6,442 nt of DNA, from positions 202-6,643 of the forward strand of contig DEHU01000234.1 of the NCBI GenBank assembly GCA_002352125.1, written 5' to 3'. The translations under genes and the position numbers were made by a program. Each line of letters starts with the position of its first letter. Within the stretch, counting starts at the first letter, position 1. Below, one piece after another: positions 5,256-6,442 of this stretch. Below the pieces are notes generated by a model that saw only the letters and a program-made list of their open reading frames with translations, was not told the DNA's origin and did no database searches. Source of the stretch: Competibacteraceae bacterium UBA2792 (GTDB lineage: Bacteria > Pseudomonadota > Gammaproteobacteria > Competibacterales > Competibacteraceae).

Positions 5256-6442
5256 ATGGCAGACATCAGAGAATGGCGCGTGGAAGACCCCCAATTTTGG
5301 GACGCCACGGGCAAAAGCGTCGCCAACCGCAATCTGTGGATTTCCATCCCCAGCTTGCTGTGCGGTTTCGCGGTGTGGATCTACTGGAGCGTGATCACCG
5401 TCCAGATGCTCAACGCCGGATTTCCGTTCAAGCCGGCGGAGCTGTTCACTCTAGCGGCCATCGCCGGTCTGACCGGGGCGACCCTGCGCATCCCGTCGAG
5501 CTTCTTCATCCGCATCGCCGGCGGCCGCAATACCATCGTCTTCACCACGGCGCTCTTGATGATTCCGGCACTCGGTACCGGTATCGCCTTGCAGAGTAAA
5601 GAAACGCCGTTATGGATGTTCCAACTGCTGGCGTTTCTGTCCGGGTTTGGCGGCGGCAATTTCGCCTCCAGCATGTCCAACATCAGTTTCTTTTTCCCCA
5701 AGCGGATGCAAGGCTTGGCGTTAGGTCTGAACGCTGGATTGGGTAATGCGGGCGTGACCACCATGCAAGTTTTGGTACCGCTGGTGATGACCATCCCGTT
5801 GCTGGGCAGCTTTGGTGGCGACCCCGTAGTATTGGAACAGGCATCCGGTTCACTGGTCGGCAAGATCGCTGCGGGCACGCCGACCTACATTCAGAACGCG
5901 GGCTTTGTCTGGCTGTTCCTGCTCGTGCCGCTGGCCTTCATCGGCTGGTTCGGGATGAACAACATCCACACCGAGGAAGTCTCGCCACATATCGGTTCAC
6001 CCGTGGGCGCGATCTCCAAGATCACCGGCATGTTGCTCATCGGCTTCATTACCGCCGGCGTGGGTCTGTACCTGATCCTGCCGGCGCCTGCTGGGCTTGG
6101 ACTACCCTCGTGGGCCAAGTGGATCGTACTGCCCGGTATCATCGCGCTGACCGTGTTTCTCCTCAAGCTGATTCCGGGCGAGATCAAGCCCAATCTGCAA
6201 CGGCAATTCCTGATCTTCGGCAACAAGCACACCTGGGTCATGAGCGTGATCTATACCATGACCTTCGGCAGCTTCATCGGTTATTCCGCTGCGTTTGCCT
6301 TAGCAATCAAGGTAATTTTCGGCTTCAGCCATATCGCCGGTGCCGATGGGGTGCTAACGCATATTACGGTTAACCCCAATGCGCCCAGCGCGTTGATGTA
6401 TGCCTGGATGGGTCCGTTTATTGGAGCGCTGATCCGGCCCAT
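5256..6442 (+). CDS. NarK2-like nitrate/nitrite antiporter, 3' end beyond the window
   Basis: Open from an ATG at 5256 to the right edge (395 codons plus two bases). AGAGG at 5241-5245 is the likely Shine-Dalgarno, with a long 10-nt spacing. The protein closely parallels the second half of the upstream fusion: a shared cytoplasmic start (FW-x-x-T-G then ANRNLW at residues 23-28, matching 460-465 of the fusion), FGGGNFASSMSNISFFFP (131-148), and GLNAGLGNAG (157-166). Expected substrate arginines are R78 (TLRIPSSFF) and R394 (GALIRP). Compared with E. coli NarK and the fusion half, it carries about 70 extra residues after FGMNNI (232-237) with two added hydrophobic segments (about 256-276 and 287-305). 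There is also a longer polar loop before the R394 helix (about 358-378). The full product may therefore have 14 membrane segments. Probably co-transcribed with the fusion gene; likely nitrite export coupled to nitrate uptake. Confidence 0.92.
   Translation, partial: MADIREWRVEDPQFWDATGKSVANRNLWISIPSLLCGFAVWIYWSVITVQMLNAGFPFKPAELFTLAAIAGLTGATLRIPSSFFIRIAGGRNTIVFTTALLMIPALGTGIALQSKETPLWMFQLLAFLSGFGGGNFASSMSNISFFFPKRMQGLALGLNAGLGNAGVTTMQVLVPLVMTIPLLGSFGGDPVVLEQASGSLVGKIAAGTPTYIQNAGFVWLFLLVPLAFIGWFGMNNIHTEEVSPHIGSPVGAISKITGMLLIGFITAGVGLYLILPAPAGLGLPSWAKWIVLPGIIALTVFLLKLIPGEIKPNLQRQFLIFGNKHTWVMSVIYTMTFGSFIGYSAAFALAIKVIFGFSHIAGADGVLTHITVNPNAPSALMYAWMGPFIGALIRP

Overview
The window looks like chromosomal DNA of a GC-rich, nitrate-respiring or denitrifying proteobacterium, most likely a gammaproteobacterium. 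The reasons are the tandem NarK-family transporters, an FNR-type promoter, a Tat-exported flavoprotein and an HdeA-family periplasmic protein. The genus is not claimed.

Layout: (1) On the minus strand, reading leftward from about 2056, a compact two-gene unit encodes a small secreted HdeA-family protein (1730-2056) and, 8 bp downstream, a 547-residue FAD-binding oxidoreductase with a twin-arginine signal (78-1721). (2) A 440-bp divergent intergenic region (2057-2496) holds three palindromic elements that share an AGGTAT core, a very AT-rich tract, a near-consensus FNR-type box and a well-placed -10 element. (3) On the plus strand there is an 897-residue NarK1-NarK2 fusion transporter (2497-5190). 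After 65 bp comes a second, separate NarK2-like transporter (from 5256) that runs off the right edge.

How the parts fit: the two plus-strand genes very probably form the head of a narK-narK operon that brings nitrate in and carries nitrite out for a membrane nitrate reductase. narGHJI would be expected just past the right edge, but this is not seen. The FNR box is centred about 40 bp before the predicted transcription start, the geometry of a class II FNR-activated promoter. An imperfect NarL-like 7-2-7 site lies about 54 bp further upstream. The divergent pair encodes two envelope proteins, one Sec-exported and one Tat-exported. No sequence evidence links them functionally to nitrate transport beyond the shared intergenic region.

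Most notable points: the double-length NarK fusion followed by a third NarK unit, an extra membrane-segment pair inside that third unit, and the unexplained family of AGGTAT palindromes between the divergent genes.
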